Positions 14,001 through 22,740 of a stretch of DNA of 64,000 nt are shown piece after piece. Position 1 is the first letter of the stretch. Every line of letters begins with the position of its first letter. Below the pieces are notes generated by a model, which saw nothing but the letters and a program-made list of their open reading frames with translations, searched no databases and was not told the origin of the DNA. The position numbers were made by a program, and so were the translations under genes. This DNA comes from Dipylidium caninum (lineage: Eukaryota > Platyhelminthes > Cestoda > Cyclophyllidea > Dipylidiidae), in NCBI GenBank assembly GCA_017562135.1, contig QEYB01000290.1, positions 310,001 to 374,000 of the forward strand. The letters run 5' to 3'.

Positions 14001-17000
14001 GTACGCACCTCTAAAGAAACAAATCAACAAATTTGAGTCTACGTGTAAAAGGGAACGCAGTTACAGCATTAGGCAAATAAAATAACCCTCTTATCCCTCC
14101 TAACTGATTTCTACTAAGTAACAGGGTAACTAATTCCGGCCGTACCTGGAGTAAACCACGGTGGCTGGTGCAAACCGTGCCGAACTTCTAAATAAATAAA
14201 CAACAAATGTGAGTGTTTGAGAAAAAGGGAACGTAGTTACAGCATTAGGCAAATAAAATAACCCTCTTATCCTCCTAACTGATTTCTACTAAGTAAAGGG
14301 TAACTAATTCCGGCCGTACCTGGAGTAACCACGGTGGCTGGCGCAACCGTACGAACCTCTAAAGAAACAAAGCAACACACTGTGTTACCTCCCATTTCAC
14401 CTGTCATGGCAGGTGTACACTTCTCCCATCTTTCACAAGGCGAGCAAGGAAGAAGGTGAAAGGAAAATAAACGGAACCATGACTACCCTGTGATTGGACC
14501 CCTGCACACAAGGTACTCCAGTCCTCGTCCTCATACTCAATTAAACCAAATACGCGAGACGGAAGTAGCCTTCATACTAGAATGCAACAAACTCTCCCAT
14601 TTCCGAGGAGCTATGAAAGGCGGAACTCTACCTCGAACAACCACCGTCGCCGGCGCAATCGCACGAATCTCTCATGTAACAAAGTAACACAAGTTGGCCT
14701 CTCCTATACCAGAAACTGGGTATTGCTAAGGAGATTTGTGTGTGTTTTGAAGAGGGAGACAAATATATGTTGACATGACCGCAATCAAAGGAGACCCTTT
14801 CAGTGGAGTCTCTCGTCCCTTTGCTCACAGGATGAGACGGAGTCCACGCATGCACCTACCTGAAACTGCGAATGGTGTTGGAGTAACTGGAACCAATTCT
14901 AAAGTCACAAAACAGATTCACCTCCACTCGAAGTCCACTTTAGTGGGAAAAAAATAAATGGCGTCGATGGTGGCAATTAAGTGGAGATGATCATTTGAAA
15001 TCACCCTCCCAATGCTAAAGGACACCTTCTCCCTTTGTCTTCTCTAATCTCTTACACAGGGGTGAGTAGTGGAAAGGAATGTCTTAAACTTGTCAGAGGT
15101 TAGTGTCTTCTACCCAATGGGAAAACATGACAACTTGTTAACATACCTGGACTAACAAGTACGGTCGGTGCAATCGGAAACAGTTCAGTGACAAAAAAAT
15201 TGATGACCATGAAAATATTATTTGAGGGATTTGGATAACTGTTTTCATGATGAGAGCTAGAATGCAAATCAAATAAACTCAGATCTTCTTCTACGTTATA
15301 AAATATGTGGTCTGCGAAAAATCTTTCCTATTATCCGCCATAAACCCTATCCTCTCATAACAGTCGCCTTACCTGATATGGCAAATGGTGTTGGGGTTAT
15401 GTGGATCAAGTCTGTAAGGAGAATTGAATGTGTTAATATCTTAATGTAAAAGTCAGCTTGTTAATATCCTAATGTCTGATTTACCTATGATTTGTAAATT
15501 ACCACTCCTTGCCTAATCAGCGCATACATCTCAACTTTCTCGGCTAATACATTGTTTTAGGTGAGTGGTTATTATAACAATATATTACTGACTCGATATC
15601 CCTAAATGTTCTACCTCGCTCTACATGTAAAACTGTGTAAATGATCTTTGGAGCAATAATCTCATTTGCCACAACCGACATATTTCTAAAGCAAATTACA
15701 ATCACACTTTGCTAGTCTTTAAAGCATTGTTTCGTGATAATAATAATAAAGTAATTGATCATGACCTCGTGTTACATAATGATAACACTTTTAATCATTT
15801 TTTCACCGATGCAAGCTATGACCTACCTGGAACAGTACGGGGCGATGAGGCAATTGGAATTAATTCTACAAACACAATGAATTCGGCAATGCTTGGCTAC
15901 AGCTTGTCATGGACCCTATTTGTAGGCTCGACCCCCAAGTTGGAAAGTAAAGGGAACGTGGAAGCAACGGTCTGAGTTTTCTTATTATAAACCAATCACG
16001 TATTTTCATTTCCTATCCTATCAGCGAACGGACATTAAAGTGCATGAACCAGTTAATGTAGCGTTACACAACTACTAATCCGTAGTAGAATAACATTGGG
16101 TATATGCGCAATTTAGCTGAATAATCGACATTGTTGCGACTGCTCACTAACAGATTAATTCACAGAGCCTTAGATGATGATAACCGTAACGAAAGTAGCA
16201 TACTTCAACCCTATTATTTCTATAAATGGCATAAACGTGACAGAGGATATGAGTGGTAAGTGTTCTAATGTGCCCAAGACACCCTGGGGCTGTTTATACA
16301 AGCAGTCTACCTACTTGGACCAACAATTGTGGTTGGCGTCATGGCCCGTAGTTCTAAAATAAAGTAAGCACATCGGTAGAGGTTCTTTAATGTTTAATAA
16401 AAATTAAAACAAGAGTATATCAATTTTATGGGTGTTTAGGCCTTAGGGGAAGGGAATAGAAGACATTATAGAGATATTCGACAGGTCACAAAATGCTCTT
16501 AAGGGAAATTTCCATATTCAAAACCTGCCTGAAACACCAATCCTGGTCGGCACAGCTGTACGCACTTCTAAAAGGACGTATCACGACGTTTTAATCGAAG
16601 ATGAAGAAGCCAATGGACAACTTTTAAACATAGGGGAAATAATCAGAAATTTATAAACTAGGAATACCCGTACTCATCCCACCTGATTTATCAGCATCAA
16701 AGAGTTTACTTATTGGAGCGAAGAGTTAGAAACAAATAATCTTAGCTCTGATTTATACATATACATATATATATATATGTGTATGTATATATAGTTAAGC
16801 CGAAAAATAGATACTGCAACTACATGGGCAGGGCACATGGCTTTATTTCTGTGGTGGAAAAAGCATAAAAGTTGTGAAAATTAAACCAGTCTAATTCATC
16901 TTCAAGAAGATTAGGATAATTCCCGTTCTAAATACATGAATGCCAAATTAAATGAGGCTATTTATACTGACTTATCAAAAATGCAAGAGAGTACTCTGTC

Positions 17001-18357
17001 AGGAAAATACGAATGGCCAAAAGAGCACATTTTAGCGGACTATAAAGTGGATTTCCGCGGAAGGCAAAATATTTTGCAGTTTTCAGCTTTGAAAAATAAA
17101 TAGAACTTGGGCAAGGAAATATGCATAAACGGCAGATTTACGGACCTAAAATTACGGAGGTAAGCTTAAAGGAAAATAAATTTTATTGTTTCGAATATAG
17201 TTGAAAAGGCACGGAGGGAGCAAAATATGACAAATAAGACTATTTATTCCAGTGTTCTTCACCTATACTAAGAGGAAGGCAACTCTACAACCAGTTATCT
17301 GTAATAAACCTTATGATTTCATAATTCCATACCGTCTACCAGCATTATTTCTAGGCTGGTCAACCATACTAACGGTTTTGAAATACACACACCTGAAAAA
17401 ATTCAAAACCATTATAAATTCCGGAAAGTACACTAGTACGCAGATAAAAATTGGTTTAATTTAACATCGTATTTTAACCATACGACAACCTCATGAATAT
17501 ACCAATAACAAGTCAATGATATCATCTGAAAAGAAGGATTCATTGCAAAATTCTTACCATTAACGGGCCCGGCAGCGAATTCGTTGGAGATACCGCCTGT
17601 AATGGGAGTTGTGAGCAAAGTTATCAAGAACTTGACGATGGTAAATGTAAGTACCACTCTGCTAGTCACAGAGCAGAGACTCTAACAACCCTAATATTAA
17701 AAGAATTATTACGCTTTTTAACAAAACAGAATGGTGACCTAAAGCTGATGTCTTCCACCCTACACCACTTTCTATTCTGCACTGGTTCGTGGAAAGATGA
17801 GTGTAGAATGAAGTGCAAAGAAGCCAGTTTGTTTAAATCTCCGCCGCATATAATCAAATTACCCAAGTTTAAGCTTTCTGGGCACTCCACGATAGCAGCA
17901 TTAGGAGGATTAGTGGAGTGTTTGATTTGAGGTTCTATAAATGAGACCCAAACAAATAACCAGTAATAAGTGTATACGTTATCATTAATCAAAGAAAAGC
18001 GCCGGAAATTCATGTTCAGACATTGAACTAATCGTATTAAAATGTAACTTCAAGTTAATTCATCAACCTTTTGAATAATACTGCCTTAATATAAAGTGCA
18101 GGAAACGATTTTCTACGGAACGTACCGCCAACAACGACCTGAGGCATCTTCACGACTATGTTTTTCAGGTAAATGGGTGGTTTGTTCGGTGCGACAATTG
18201 CAGGAAGAGCGTTAACGGCACATGAGCGAAGCACCACGGGTCTCTCTAACGAAATAAGTCAGTGTGCGAAATGGACGCAAACATTCTTATTGTGATAAAG
18301 AATTTGCTACAAACTTACCAATGCCAGGTAATGGTACCACATTTTCGGTAATTGGAA
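212..18357 (-). CDS. Giant micro-exon gene (MEG-like) encoding 13-residue repeat units
   Basis: On the minus strand I can place 46 exons of exactly 39 bases plus exons of 33, 66, 72 and 120 bases. Nearly all are bounded by AG upstream and GT downstream (one has GC). Every exon starts with the last two bases of a codon and ends with the first base of the next, so all are phase 1-1 and interchangeable. The split codon is usually Glu (G|AG or G|AA). The units read E-VRTVAPATVVTP, E-VRTIAPATVVAP, E-LVPVTPTPFAVS and similar: Pro/Val/Ala-rich with a P near position 7. Known family comparison: micro-exon genes of schistosomes and tapeworms are built from symmetric exons and encode secreted variable proteins. 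I infer membership from architecture, not sequence. No first or last exon is proven, and the gene probably continues beyond base 1. An alternative is an unrelated repeat protein with exon-wise repeats. Confidence 0.8.
3056..5965 (-). CDS. Micro-exons of block X and neighbours
   Basis: 5927-5965 (VRAVAPSTIVTP) is intact. 5425-5457 is a 33-b exon: the usual acceptor is lost (CAT in place of TAG) but an AG six bases further restores a phase-1 exon reading V-QVASAPCAFQ. Block X repeats the module seen in Y and Z: 4802-4840 (LVPVTPTPFAVS), 4574-4612 (IRAIAPATVVVR), 4262-4300 and 4088-4126 (VRTVAPATVVTP), 3914-3952 (VRTIAPATVVAP). Then come 3414-3452 (LVPVAPLPTAVQ), 3218-3256 (VRAVAPTTVVAP) and a 66-b phase 1-1 exon at 3056-3121 (V-TRIRQEVPQTYVTRVV...) with an AACAG acceptor and a GTAAGT donor. 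Confidence 0.75.
3870..5010. repeat. Intragenic segmental duplication, third copy of the end module
   Basis: About 1.14 kb nearly identical to 13926-15069 and, up to the LVPVTPTPFAVS exon, to 8780-9911. It contains three 174-b units, the IRAIAPATVVVR exon and the LVPVTPTPFAVS exon. Confidence 0.85.
5224..5262 (-). pseudogene. Micro-exon unit with destroyed donor
   Basis: The unit keeps a TTTAG acceptor and reads LHMVAPSTVV, but its 3' border is CGC|ATGC with no GT. It can be spliced into but not out of, so it is probably dead. Confidence 0.55.
6317..9922 (-). CDS. Micro-exon block P+Y (first copy, longest exon array)
   Basis: Exons in transcript order: 9884-9922 (LVPVTPTPFAVS), 9657-9694 (38 b, one base short of its copies), 9345-9383, 9171-9209, 8997-9035, 8823-8861, 8651-8689 (GCSVAPATVVPP), 8476-8514 (GRTVTPATVVTP), 8302-8340, 8128-8166, 7831-7869 (LVPLSATPFVAS), 7636-7674 (LGVVAPTTVVTQ), 7552-7590 (VHSVGPAAVVTP), 6980-7018 (VVAVTPSPCAAP), 6770-6808 (ALPVPPTAVVTP), 6516-6554 (LVADDPLSPIVQ) and 6317-6355 (VRTITPTTFVTP). 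All but 9657-9694 are 39 b and phase 1-1. Eight units between 8128 and 9383 are VRT-type and sit at regular spacing. Exons 7831-7869 and 7636-7674 have the less usual donors GTGGTC and GTAGTG. Confidence 0.82.
6360..9911. repeat. Intragenic segmental duplication, copy 1 (pairs with about 11853-14890)
   Basis: Bases 6360-8340 match 11853-13836 almost exactly at an offset of about 5494. Bases 8780-9911 match 13926-14890. The copies differ mainly in the number of 174-b units between the fixed flanks (five here between the 8302 and 9345 exons, two in the other copy) and in scattered single-base indels. A third copy of the right-hand part is at 3870-5010. Confidence 0.88.
8128..9383. repeat. 174-base tandem array of whole micro-exon plus intron units
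   Basis: Eight micro-exons start at 8128, 8302, 8476, 8651, 8823, 8997, 9171 and 9345, that is at steps of 172-175 bases. The 39-b exon and the roughly 135-b intron are repeated together at high identity. The same period recurs at 13624-14358 (five exons) and 3914-4300 (three exons). Confidence 0.9.
10132..10883 (-). CDS. Unique micro-exons between the two duplicated blocks
   Basis: 10845-10883 (D-LYVLVPANIIGP, ends in A), 10585-10623 (D-LVPAAPVPAAVQ) and 10132-10170 (E-TRLITPVTFVRP) are intact 39-b phase 1-1 exons. 10409-10448 is the same kind of unit (VRAVTPTRVGSS) but 40 b long, so including it would shift the frame. A 30-b phase 1-1 candidate lies upstream at 11314-11343 (V-SNIMTLLNQ, acceptor AACAAG); it is only a possibility. 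Confidence 0.7.
11838..15069 (-). CDS. Micro-exon block Q+Z (second copy of the duplicated module)
   Basis: Exons from 5' to 3' on the minus strand: 14860-14898 (LVPVTPTPFAVS), 14632-14670 (IRAIAPATVVVR, acceptor ATGAG), 14320-14358 (VRTVAPATVVTP), 14146-14187 (42 b, disturbed), 13972-14010 (VRTIAPATVVAP), 13798-13836, 13624-13662 (VRTIAPAAVVTP), 13325-13363 (LVPLSATPFVAS), 13130-13168 (LGVVAPTTVVTQ), 13045-13082 (38 b, frame broken), 12473-12511 (VVAVTPSPCAAP), 12263-12301 (ALPVPPTAVVTP) and 12009-12047 (LVADDPLSPIVQ). The block ends at about 11838 inside a truncated unit that keeps only its acceptor half, which marks the duplication junction. Introns and exons are almost identical to 6360-9911. 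Confidence 0.8.
11838..15069. repeat. Intragenic segmental duplication, copy 2
   Basis: Second copy of the module described at 6360-9911. Its right part (13926-15069) agrees with 3870-5010 further to the right than with 8780-9911, because the 8780 copy diverges after 9911. The left junction is inside a micro-exon unit near 11838. Confidence 0.85.
15147..15185 (-). pseudogene. Micro-exon unit with lost splice acceptor
   Basis: A 39-b unit readable as LFPIAPTVLVSP with an intact GTATG donor, but the bases before it are TG instead of AG. The normal CTTTAG has become CACTG. A second dead unit at 15647-15685 keeps the TTTAG acceptor but has GA in place of the GT donor, and its reading is degraded. 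Confidence 0.65.
15373..16567 (-). CDS. Divergent single-copy 39-base micro-exons
   Basis: Four exons outside the duplicated blocks. 16529-16567 (E-VRTAVPTRIGVS) has a GC instead of GT donor. 16315-16353 (E-LRAMTPTTIVGP) ends in A, so the following codon becomes Lys rather than Glu. 15827-15865 (E-LIPIASSPRTVP). 15373-15411 (D-LIHITPTPFAIS) has a TTACAG acceptor. They keep length, phase and the central TP/SP pattern while the rest of the sequence has drifted. Surrounding introns are longer and share no obvious repeat, so these look like older members of the series. Lesions nearby are listed as pseudo-exons. Confidence 0.75.
16757..16793. repeat. AT-rich dinucleotide microsatellite
   Basis: Alternating TA/TG run with a near-palindromic centre (ATACATATACATATATATAT then ATGTGTATGTATATATA) in an intron-like part of the micro-exon gene. 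Confidence 0.8.
17558..18357 (-). CDS. 5' part of the micro-exon gene: non-repeat symmetric exons and possible start
   Basis: In transcript order: 18319-18357 (39 b, VPITENVVPLPGI), 18126-18245 (120 b, begins E-RPVVLRS), 17863-17934 (72 b, begins E-PQIKHST) and 17558-17596 (39 b, G-GISNEFAAGPVN). All four are phase 1-1 with TTAG/ATAG/ACAG acceptors and GTAAG, GTACG or GTAAT donors, so they join in frame. An ATG at 18011-18013 reads into the 72-b exon without a stop, giving a 151-b first-exon alternative (17863-18013). Its N-terminus has a hydrophobic YYWLFVWVSFI stretch that could act as a signal peptide. The two exons above 18013 would then belong to a longer isoform whose first exon I could not find. 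An 18-b phase 1-1 candidate (17333-17350, IMLVD) follows downstream but could be chance. Confidence 0.6.
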
Positions 18358-20876
18358 CTAAAGTTCACAGAAAATCTTTGTAAATTTATGTGATTTGATC
18401 TTAAGAAAGCTTCGGAAGAACATACGCGTTGTGGATGCAATTGCAAGTTATAAAACAAAATTTCCAAAGTAGTATTGTGTTATTTGACATAGAGCCGGAG
18501 GGAAGAACTTCTGGAAATCGTTCACGATCCATAAATTTGGAGCGCTTACGCAAAAAGCAGCTACCAAACCTTGGCTTTTTGACGCCATTGGGTTGCTTAA
18601 TAATCGCCATTTGCATAAAATATCTTCACAAAAGTAATTTCGAACACCTCTATGATTCTATTAGTTCCCATCACCACCCAAGTGAATTTTCGGCTAGCCA
18701 CAAATAAACAAAGCTTCACTATTTAGGTAAACTCAGTATAATAAACAATCACATTTGCCATTTACTATGATAAGTAATCGAATAAGACGACATTTTATAT
18801 CAGTGTTTTGCGTTATTGAATGTGGTATTGTACATATTTATTAACGTAGGGAATGCAATTCAAGATTGGTTTGACTGAAGGAATGAAAAAAGTAATAAGT
18901 ACATTAAGACGGATGCTGATTATTTCCAGTAAATTATACGAGGAATTAATATTTGTGATGTCCCCCACTCCCTCGTATTCTTAACTTTTTCCGCTATGAA
19001 AGTGACGACACAGGCTCAACAAGCCAGCTGAGGAAAATCACATAAATGGCTTACACAAACCTATATCTTGTCAACTAATTACATCAAGCTCGTGTTTGTG
19101 CAGCTTATGCTTCCCACACCAATAATTTCAGTTTGATTTTAGTCCTTATCAAGTTTCCTACCATGATATAACTATCTAGAAGAACCGTTTTCTCTCAAAG
19201 TATGTATTCTTTAACGAGACTCAGGAAATCCTCCACTGACTCAACCATGGGAATACTGACTTGAGCATCTATACATTTACACGGTTATTTCAAGAAATCC
19301 TTGGTCGATCTATTTGATAAAATGACGCAAGAAATAATAGCTCTCTCCTCGCGGAAATAAACTCTCATGGGATTTCTCCTGGAATAATTGGCGTGAGCAT
19401 TAATTCGGCAAAGACGGAATATTTACCTACTCTTCTTCCCGTCTTCTATACCTCATGAGTCCAGTTAATTTTTCACAAACTCCCCGTAGCCTTTCTTCCC
19501 TTCTCTACTTTATTTTTCCCACAAAAGTAGTTTACAAGGGAAACCACTTGTATTCAATTATAGAATACAAGTTCACCACCAGTAAAGATCATTTTTCTAA
19601 CATGTGTATTTGGTTAGTAAAATTGTGTCATTTCAAGAATAACATTCATGTTTATGACTAAACTTGGTATTATCCTCCAATATTTACGGACTTACAACGA
19701 GAACAAGGTAAGAGCATGTAGTGGTCTTGTTTTGTCTAATGACTTACGAGATCCAATGGGTTGTGTCATTGCGGTGGTGTTGTCGCAAGAATCCGCTGTA
19801 TATGTTAGAAGTACATAGTTTCGCCTGCCTTATATACAATTACGCCATATGAACCACTAGAACTCACCTGATCATCAGTACTAGTGCATTTCAAGGTGGC
19901 TCCGCCTTATGCTCACATCATATGTGGTTTTGTCCTCAAGCCTCAAGGCGGTCAGGTCTGGACTATCGCATCTTAAAAGCAACTCGAAGTTACATTTTAA
20001 TTTATCTTGGTGAGTGTAGAATGCGGGTCGTTAAGAAAAATGTACCGAAAACTTCCTGACTAACTGCAGGAAACAGGCAGTCAGTAACATTGGAGGGAGG
20101 GTGGTTTGAGGGACTGCAGGCTCACATTCAGCTAAAAATCACATTAGCCGACGCTTGCCGCCCTTGAAGTTCGCAAACAGCGGGGCTCATTACTGTTAGA
20201 CCACGACAATTTGGCTTGTTCCGCATCTGACACACCCAATCGTCTCATTTCGAGGCTCAACTAAGTGCCGTAGGCTGTATAGGCCTGAAAATGACTTTTT
20301 TTTAGAAGTTCACCCACGTTAATGGACTCAAAAATTCCTTTGCATGAAATTCGTACCCCACCGGTGCCGGTCTTTGTTCCCCCAATTCTAAACAGAGCAG
20401 GAAATGAACGGGTTTAATGAAAAATCCTAATTTAGAAGCGTGAGAAACTGATTTACCTAAACAGGCATAAGGCGTAAACAAGAATACACCCGTCCAGCCG
20501 TAACACGGTTGGGTTTGGATATGAGTTAACGGATCGTTTCATTCGAAATCAGTTGTCGTTTTTGCTTACACAGACAAAGCTGGGCACTTAATTACTCGGG
20601 ACTTAGAAGGCAAACTACGTGACAAGAGACTGGTTAAACCGATGTAACTGCTCGACTGATTTACCTCTTTTGACGATAACAGTGTCGAATAATGCATTAG
20701 AGAACTATGCGCACAGTCCGAATACATTTGTTGAGAATACTCCGCATGAAATCGACTTTGAAACTTGGCAAAACAAATAGAACACAACAGTCATATATTA
20801 TACAGTACTTATCAAAAAGATGAGAAAAAAAGTATCAGTGCACTGGCATCACAGCGGACTTCAAATCACGCTCTTC
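18358..20876. other. Stretch without a recognisable gene
   Basis: About 2.5 kb between the first placed micro-exon and the TRAPPC4 stop codon. It should hold the TRAPPC4 3' UTR and, if the long isoform exists, the promoter and first exon of the micro-exon gene. I could not identify a start codon with a signal peptide and an in-phase donor. A 9-base-stem hairpin lies at about 19546-19573. Open frames here are short and lack ATG. Confidence 0.5.
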
Positions 20877-21616
20877 TCACACGGCAGTATATGTACCCTT
20901 CTCCACGTCATCACAAATTTTTCGCAACCGAGCGTTAAAAAATTCAAAATTGAAAGGTTGGTTAGGTGCATAGAAAGGATTTTTGAGAACATAATCAATG
21001 TACGCCTCATAGACCCGTTTTAGAGCATCACGAGCTGCGTTGGGGATGCGACTATCAGTAACGAGAAGGAATTTCGTGCCACTGAGAGACTCGTAGCAGT
21101 GGATCCGGGATTCCGGAGTCTCAATGGTCTGAATACCAGATGGCTGAGCAGTAGCGTTAACCTTGAGATTACCAAGCGCCTCGGAACTAGCCGAGGACGG
21201 GGTCAAAACACGAGCCATATGATGTATGGCTTGAAACATACTAGCCACTGTGATGCGATCGTTTGGTCGCAATGAGGGAGTGCCGAGGCGAATCGTAACC
21301 GGGAAGTTAGACGGATTACGAAATAACTTAAAAAACGTCCCCGTTCATCCAAGACAAAACTTACTTCCAATATGTCCCGACCATCTTCAAGAAAAATGCC
21401 ATTTGCGTTAACTCCATTGACAGCAAGAACGCAATAACCCAATTTTATCTCATCAGTAGCACCAAATACAACAGTGAGTCGACCGTCAACATTTTCAAAG
21501 ACCAGCGAAAGAGGAAAAGAAAGTGTTTTTTCAACTTCGACGGTAGGCAGTGTTCTATCATAGCACATTTGGAGAGAACCAGATTCACTAATTACGTAAA
21601 TAGAGTATACGCTCAT
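20877..21616 (-). CDS. TRAPPC4: Trafficking protein particle complex subunit 4 (TRAPPC4/synbindin)
   Basis: Core subunit of the TRAPP complexes, which act as nucleotide exchange factors for Rab1-type GTPases in ER-to-Golgi and Golgi traffic. Two exons: 21365-21616 (84 codons, ATG at 21614-21616) and 20877-21326 (149 codons plus TGA), separated by a 38-b GTAAGT...TTTAAG intron. The protein is 233 residues; vertebrate TRAPPC4 is about 219. Family hallmarks: the N-terminal longin-like start SVYSIYVISESGSL, the CVLAVNGVNANG stretch matching the family AINGMDVNG, the HCYESLSGTKFLLVTD core, and the C-terminal DYVLKNPFY that matches ALKNPFY. The gene diverges from FAAH on the right. Confidence 0.93.
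21327..21364 (-). other. 38-base intron of TRAPPC4
   Basis: Starts GTAAGT and ends TTTTTTAAG. Removing it joins DILE to LFRNPSNFPVTI in frame, restoring the family's EYLGNPANYPVSI-like segment. Confidence 0.9.
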
Positions 21617-22740
21617 TGCAAAGAAACGAACAGCCAGTAGCTACACTCGGCTGACCTTGGCAGAGTAAGGATGCTAGAAAGTGAACAGGAATGAGGTTAT
21701 CAAATTCATTTTATTCCCAAAGTTTAGGAATTGACATGTGATGACCTAACTAATAAAGCTAATAGGGGTCATTATTGAATGTTTCATTGGTTTATAAGGT
21801 TAAAATAAAAAAATTTCTTTGCAAAATTTCAAGGCTTATATAAAAACAGATCCTTGATAAAATTTTTCACGATTTCACTGCAACTGCTGCGTCGTTCATA
21901 GGTAAGAGAATAATCCTCTAAAAGTCCAGATATCATAACGATATATGCCAAATTGAAGGTCTCCCTTCCTATAAAAGGGTTCCCAAATGTTTTCTTACTC
22001 AGTGTGACCCAATGTAGCCCTTGATCCTCCCGTCTGTTCACAACTCTTACTCTGAACTATCTATTTACGCCGGTGTGTTCTGCAAGACTGCAAGTAGCCC
22101 TATTGATTTATTCACAGTTTTCGGCGTTGCAAGTCACTCTCAGACAATATGCATTTTCTGCCATAAGTCATCCCAATGTTTTTGTTTCCTTGAATGAATA
22201 ATTAAATTATATGATGTTAAATACCCCATATGTAGCCAAATGCATGTACACTTTTTTCCTGTCATTTCTGTTTAATGGATGCGCCAGCAGTTTTACGCCT
22301 TTGACCGATTTTATTAATTTAATTTACATATATGTCGGGTCCCGATCATTAGACAATCAAGGCCTTATACCTAAATCATCGTTTGGCTACCCTAATTATC
22401 CACTTAGTGGCCTTGGTCGTCTAAATAAAGCGTCCTATTTCTCTGTGCCCCAGGGCATGTTTTTCGACTTCGGGTCCGGTCGCGCCAAGGTAATTTTCTC
22501 AATATATTGCATATTAAGCTCGTAATTCGTCTTCTTGCGCGGAGAACGTGGTTTGAGTTTGATAGGTTATAATGTTCCTATTGCATCAGTAATAATATAT
22601 TTCTCTTCAGTTGCTTTTACCTGACCGAATATTTGAGATTTAATCTGGCCACACTTCGTTTATTTGTCTTAGCTCGTGGTGATATCTATCGGGACGCTCT
22701 CTCTATACTTAATTAAGGACGTCCTACTAAACCTTTACAG
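21617..22740. promoter_or_regulatory. Shared upstream region of TRAPPC4 and FAAH
   Basis: The two genes point away from each other, so this interval should contain both promoters and probably a first FAAH exon. A plus-strand frame at 22211-22495 starts with two Met codons, carries a hydrophobic segment (MYTFFLSFLFNGC) and ends at a possible donor AAG|GTAATT. It would fit an N-terminal membrane anchor, but its phase does not match the next exon, so I do not include it in the gene. Confidence 0.35.

Noticed and set aside
14775..14957. Plus-strand 60-codon frame over a micro-exon
   Set aside because: It is the antisense shadow of the LVPVTPTPFAVS exon and its flanks.
17558..17669. Apparent signal-peptide start MTSRVVLTFTIVKFLITLL
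   Set aside because: The initiating codon is GTG, not ATG. The downstream 39 bases are better explained as a micro-exon after TTACAG.
22211..22525. First exon of FAAH with membrane anchor
   Set aside because: Hydrophobic and ATG-initiated, but its likely donor leaves the wrong phase for the next exon. Kept only as a possibility.
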